Assembly (NCBI RefSeq): GCF_014654935.1
Contig: NZ_BNBF01000041.1
Span: 3,909 to 39,597, forward strand
DNA from: Streptomyces capoamus
GTDB lineage: Bacteria > Actinomycetota > Actinomycetes > Streptomycetales > Streptomycetaceae
Direction: 5' to 3'
Length of the DNA stretch: 35,689 bases
Made by a program: the position numbers and the translations under genes. The notes below the pieces were generated by a model. That model did no database searches and had not been told where the DNA came from. It was given only the letters and a program-made list of their open reading frames with translations. Positions 32,716-35,689 of this stretch are shown in pieces. Positions within the stretch are counted from its first letter, which is position 1. Each line of letters opens with the position of its first letter.

Positions 32716-33381
32716 CTACGGGCTCAGGTGGCGCAGTTCGTTGTCGTAGAGCTCGGCCGGGTCGAGGCCCATGCCGGTGAAGTGGCCTGCCAGTTCCAGG
32801 GAGAGGATGCCGTGCAGGCGTGTCCAGAAGAGCAGGGCGCGGCGCAGGGCGGCCGGTGGTGCGGGGTGGTCTGCCGCCCATTGCCGGTGCTGGGCGAGGT
32901 GCGCCTCCAGACGGGCGTCGCGGTGGCCGGCATCCACGCCGGGCGCGGAACCGCCGGTCGGCTGGGCGGTGTTCAGGGGGGCTTCCATGATCTCGGACGC
33001 GATCGCGGTGATGTCGTCGGGTGCCTGGTAGCCGGGGACCGGTGTGCCGTAGATGAGGAAGTAGCGCTGAGGGTCGTCCAGTGCCCATGCGCGCAGCGCG
33101 TGTCCCAGTACCGCCAGGTCCGCGCCCGAGGCGGCGGCGGTGCGGATGGTGTCGGCGAGGCTGTGGTAGGCGTCCCGGATCAGTTCGGTGATCAGATCAT
33201 CCCGGCTGGCGAAGTACCGGTAGAGCGCGGGGCCGCTCATGCCCATCTGCTTGGCGATGGCGTTCAGGGACAGTCCCGTTGCCCCGGCGGCGGCGATCTG
33301 CTCCCAGGCGCGCTCCTTTATCTCGGCCCGTAGCTGGGCGCGGTAGCGGTCGCGTGGTGTCTTCTTGCCCGCGACGGTCAT
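32716..33381 (-). CDS. TetR/AcrR-family transcriptional repressor
   Basis: The 221-residue protein has an N-terminal TetR helix-turn-helix at about 15-65 (LRAEIKERAWEQIAAAGATG, LSLNAIAKQMGMSGPALYRY, FASRDDLITELI). The C-terminal ligand domain carries RAWALDDPQRYFLIYGTPVP and RALLFWTRLHGILSLELAGH, as in the TetR C-terminal class with a WxxLHG motif. It is divergent from a quinone-reductase-like gene, and the gap contains a good promoter whose -10 lies in a palindrome. The likely model is repression of the divergent gene, relieved by a small hydrophobic ligand. Confidence 0.9.
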   Translation of the reverse strand: MTVAGKKTPRDRYRAQLRAEIKERAWEQIAAAGATGLSLNAIAKQMGMSGPALYRYFASRDDLITELIRDAYHSLADTIRTAAASGADLAVLGHALRAWALDDPQRYFLIYGTPVPGYQAPDDITAIASEIMEAPLNTAQPTGGSAPGVDAGHRDARLEAHLAQHRQWAADHPAPPAALRRALLFWTRLHGILSLELAGHFTGMGLDPAELYDNELRHLSP

Positions 33382-33472
33382 GTGCTCATCCCTTCTCGCG
33401 TGTGATCACCGGCTCCTGTGCATCCGGGCCGCTCGGCGCTCGGATCTGAGTTAGACCCTATTACGAACGCTC

Positions 33473-33503
33473 TTGACTGTCACTCTGTGAAGCAGTTATA
33501 ACT
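33473..33503 (+). promoter_or_regulatory. Promoter of the MDR gene with overlapping palindrome
   Basis: TTGACT (33473-33478) and TATAAC (33497-33502) are 18 bp apart, a clear vegetative-type promoter 55 bp before the start codon. AGTTATAACT (33494-33503), a perfect ten-base palindrome, covers the -10 box and is AT-rich against the local background. It is a plausible half or core of the TetR operator; GTTAGACC...TTACGAAC about 35 bp upstream may be a second site. Confidence 0.6.
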
Positions 33504-33557
33504 TCTAACGAAAGCGCCAGCCGCTAACTGCGCTGGTCAAGGTCGATGGAGGTCGCC

Positions 33558-34589
33558 ATGAACGCTGCAGAGATGGTCGAGGTCGTGCTGCCGGGCAGGG
33601 TCGAACCCGAGGGGCTCGAGGTGCGGCAGGGACCCGTGCCGGCCGCCGGCCCGGGACAGGTCGTCGTCCGCATGGAGGCGACCGGAGTCTCCTTCGCCGA
33701 GCAGCAGATGCGCCGTGGCCGCTACTACGACCAGCCGCCCTTCCCGTTCGTCCCCGGCTACGACCTGGTCGGCACCGTCATCGAGACCGGAGACGGCGTC
33801 GCTCCCAGCCTCGCCGGCACACGGGTGGCCGCACTGCTCAAGGTCGGCGGCTGGGCCACTCACGTGGCCGTCGACGCCGCCGACCTGGTGCCGGTCCCGG
33901 ACGGGATCGGCGCGGCGCAAGCAGAGACCGTGGTGATCAACGGCATCACGGCCTGGCAGATGCTGCACCGCAAGGCCCGCGTACGCGCCGGGCAGACGGT
34001 CCTGGTGCACGGCGCCAACGGGGGAGTCGGCTCGGTTCTGGTCCAGCTCGCCCGCGCCACGGGCGTCCAGGTGATCGGTACCGCCTCCGCGCGCCACCAC
34101 GCCGCCCTGCGCGAAGCGGGAGTGACACCGATCGACTACCGCACCGAGAACATCCCCGCCCGCGTCCGTGAACTCGCCCCGGGCGGCGTGGACGCCGTCT
34201 TCGACCACGTCGGCGGCCGCAGCATCATCGACTCCTGGCGCATGCTCGCCCCCGGCGGCACCCTCGTCTCCTACGGCAGCGCCTCCACCCGCGACGACGA
34301 AGGCTCCAAGCAGTGGCCCGTCCTCAAACTCCTGGCGCGCGTGTGGTTGTGGAACGCTCTGCCCAACCGGCGCCGCGCCTACTTCTTCAACGTCTGGGCC
34401 GGCCGCGCTCTCACCCCCAGCCGCTTCAGGGCCCGGCTGCGCAACGACCTAACTGAAGTCTTCACCGCCCTGCGCCGAGGTGACATCACCCCGGCCATTG
34501 CCGCCCAACTGCGCCTCGACCGTGTCGCCGAGGCCCTGCGCCTGGCCGAGTCCGGCACGGTCAGCGGCAAGGTCGTCCTCGTCCCGTAA
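33558..34589 (+). CDS. Quinone reductase-like zinc-independent MDR dehydrogenase
   Basis: The 343-residue protein is read from the ATG at 33558 (GGAGG six bases upstream) rather than the ATG at 33546. The GroES-like N-terminal domain has VSFAEQQMRRGRYYDQPPFP and FVPGYDLVGTVIETGDGV. The Rossmann domain has TVLVHGANGGVGSVLVQLA (NADPH-binding GxxGGVG) at about 155-170 and VDAVFDHVGGRSIID. No structural or catalytic zinc ligands are seen, so it belongs to the quinone oxidoreductase/enoyl reductase branch. The likely role is NADPH-dependent reduction of quinones or enones, controlled by the divergent TetR protein. Confidence 0.9.
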   Translation: MNAAEMVEVVLPGRVEPEGLEVRQGPVPAAGPGQVVVRMEATGVSFAEQQMRRGRYYDQPPFPFVPGYDLVGTVIETGDGVAPSLAGTRVAALLKVGGWATHVAVDAADLVPVPDGIGAAQAETVVINGITAWQMLHRKARVRAGQTVLVHGANGGVGSVLVQLARATGVQVIGTASARHHAALREAGVTPIDYRTENIPARVRELAPGGVDAVFDHVGGRSIIDSWRMLAPGGTLVSYGSASTRDDEGSKQWPVLKLLARVWLWNALPNRRRAYFFNVWAGRALTPSRFRARLRNDLTEVFTALRRGDITPAIAAQLRLDRVAEALRLAESGTVSGKVVLVP

Positions 34590-34648
34590 CCACGCCGCCC
34601 CCGCACCCAACGCCCCGGACCCACCACCGCGCACAGACGGAGAACGCC

Positions 34649-35179
34649 ATGCTCACCACCCTGCTCACAAAGGCTGCAGCCGTGCCCACCGCCCTCCTGA
34701 TCGCTCTGTCAGGACAGGCCGCGGCTCCCCATCAGCCGCCGGGCATCGACCCTGACGCCCCCGTGATCACCCGCAACGACATCGTGATCCAGGCACCGCT
34801 GATACGCGTCTGGAACATCCAGACCGACGTGGACGCCTGGCCCACCTGGCAGCCCGACGTCACACAGGCCGCCAAGCAGACCCCCGGTCCACTGCGGAAG
34901 GGCTCCGTGTTCGTGTGGTCGGTCAACGGCCTGCAGAACATCACCTCAACCGTGAAGCAGGCCCGTCCCGGGCACCGGATCGTCTGGGGCGGCCCCGCCC
35001 AGGGCATCACCGCCGTCCACGTATGGACCTTCCGCCAAGAACGCGACGGAGTACACGTCCACACCGAGGAGTCCTGGTCCGGCGCTCCCGTCGAGTCCGA
35101 CACCGCAAACCTGCAGGCGGCACTCGACGCGTCCCTCGACGCCTGGCTCCATAACCTCAAGGCCACAGCCGAAAACTGA
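34649..35179 (+). CDS. Exported SRPBCC (START-like) family protein
   Basis: The 176-residue protein follows the MDR gene by 59 bp, with GGAGAA before its ATG. Residues 1-26 look like a signal peptide (AAAVPTALLIALSGQAAA). The mature part is a polyketide-cyclase/SRPBCC fold: NDIVIQAPLIRVWNIQTDVD, AWPTWQPDVTQA, GHRIVWGGPAQGITAVHVWT, ending in a long C-terminal helix. These proteins bind hydrophobic ligands in a cavity. Export is unusual for the family. It is likely co-transcribed with the MDR enzyme under TetR control. Confidence 0.85.
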   Translation: MLTTLLTKAAAVPTALLIALSGQAAAPHQPPGIDPDAPVITRNDIVIQAPLIRVWNIQTDVDAWPTWQPDVTQAAKQTPGPLRKGSVFVWSVNGLQNITSTVKQARPGHRIVWGGPAQGITAVHVWTFRQERDGVHVHTEESWSGAPVESDTANLQAALDASLDAWLHNLKATAEN

Positions 35180-35288
35180 AACCGCTCAAGCGGAGACGAT
35201 GCAGGCCAGGGTCCACGGAGGGATCAGCCCGCAAGACCCCCTGACAGGCGAGGACGCTGTCGGTGCACTGCGCTGTCTCCCCAGGCGC

Positions 35289-35480
35289 ATGGCCGATCCG
35301 ACTCCCGTCACCGACATCCCCGCCACCGATCTGTCGACGTACACCCTGGAGGACGACGGCTTGCCGCGGAAGCTGACCAGCCACGGCGTGCGGTGGCGCG
35401 GGCATACCTATGTCGCCCCGTGATGACCGGCCAGGCCGGCCTTACCGTCACAGTGCGCCATGCCGCATCACGAGATTGCA
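35289..35480 (+). pseudogene. C-terminal remnant of a Mu-type (rve) transposase
   Basis: MADPTPVTDIPATDLSTYTL, EDDGLPRKLTSHGVRWRGHT and YVAP end at a TGA (35421). In another frame MTGQAGLTVTV follows, then MPHHEIA in a third. The sequence DGxPRKLTxxGVRWRGxxYVAPWMTGQ is the beta-barrel segment I associate with Mu-type transposases of actinobacterial transposons; loss of one base turns W-M into a stop. The integrase core is not present in the window. Confidence 0.45.
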
Positions 35481-35689
35481 CGACCGCGCTCGCTATACCG
35501 ACGGCTGCGCCGCCTGCCCCGTACCGCTGTGGGCGGGCGTCTTCCTGCGGGCCGCGGCCTGCTTCGCCCGGCTCATCTCCGGCGAGGACCAGGAGCTGCT
35601 CGCCGCGCAAGGTGACTGCGGATACCTGCTGCGCGTAGCGGAGACGGCCAGGCTGCGCCCGCCCCAGCCGCCCACAGTCCGCCGCAAAG
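35476..35689 (+). CDS. Partial ORF at the window end
   Basis: An open frame runs to the last base: RYTDGCAACPVPLWAGVFLR, AAACFARLISGEDQELLAAQ, GDCGYLLRVAETARLRPPQP. The composition is natural and CAAC suggests a possible zinc ligand pair. No start codon with a ribosome binding site is visible and the end is cut off, so this may be the body of a gene whose N-terminus was replaced by the transposase remnant. I recognise no family. Confidence 0.35.
   Translation, partial: MHDRARYTDGCAACPVPLWAGVFLRAAACFARLISGEDQELLAAQGDCGYLLRVAETARLRPPQPPTVRRK

Overview
The window looks like chromosome-arm DNA of a Streptomyces or close relative. It is very GC-rich with strongly third-position-GC codon use and frequent GTG starts. 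It carries many secreted or lipidated small proteins and families typical of streptomycetes: ROK and MocR regulators, YczE, GlxA, XRE regulators with a membrane anchor, DUF4232, and I36-like small secreted proteins. No rRNA or tRNA was seen.

Layout. (1) 1-2012: the N-terminal part of a TolB-like beta-propeller protein (minus strand), then a ROK regulator with three similar short motifs in front of it. (2) 2380-5419: a compact lasso-peptide cluster (precursor, asparagine-synthetase-like cyclase, fused RRE/leader-peptidase) whose genes touch or overlap. It ends in two hairpins facing a convergent 52-residue membrane-protein gene with a very strong ribosome binding site. (3) 6200-8900: fragments of SMI1/KNR4 and HNH-nuclease genes fused back to back, an intact RmlD-like reductase, a small conserved-looking protein and a frameshifted gene. 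(4) 9044-11862: a divergent MocR regulator/YczE membrane-protein pair with a direct-repeat operator candidate, then a secreted SH3 protein with its terminator. (5) 12050-19200: an accessory region full of debris. It holds IS5-type ends around an acetyltransferase gene, a broken IS5-type transposase, a peptidoglycan-binding protein, remnants of HTH, STAS, aminoglycoside phosphotransferase, tyrosine recombinase, Y-family polymerase and RidA genes, an intact 56-residue membrane protein, and a small orphan type I-E-like CRISPR array (4 repeats, 3 spacers, no cas genes in view). (6) 19221-23025: an intact module made of a GlxA-type regulator divergent from two overlapping isochorismatase-fold hydrolases (one cytoplasmic, one lipoprotein) and a Tat-type secreted protein, closed by a strong terminator. 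(7) 23066-26746: more broken genes (IS630-type and Tn3-type transposases, hypothetical proteins) around an intact six-cysteine secreted protein. (8) 26939-35179: HNH endonuclease, hypothetical protein, membrane-anchored XRE regulator with tandem repeats, two secreted proteins, then a TetR regulator divergent from a quinone-reductase-like MDR enzyme and a secreted SRPBCC protein. (9) The end of the window holds a broken Mu-type transposase C-terminus and a partial reading frame.

The best coherent system is the lasso-peptide cluster. Its precursor has an Ala where the conserved leader Thr (-2) normally sits, the two maturation domains B1 and B2 are fused by a long linker, and no ABC exporter is encoded beside it. 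All family names rest on recognising motifs by eye; no database search was run.
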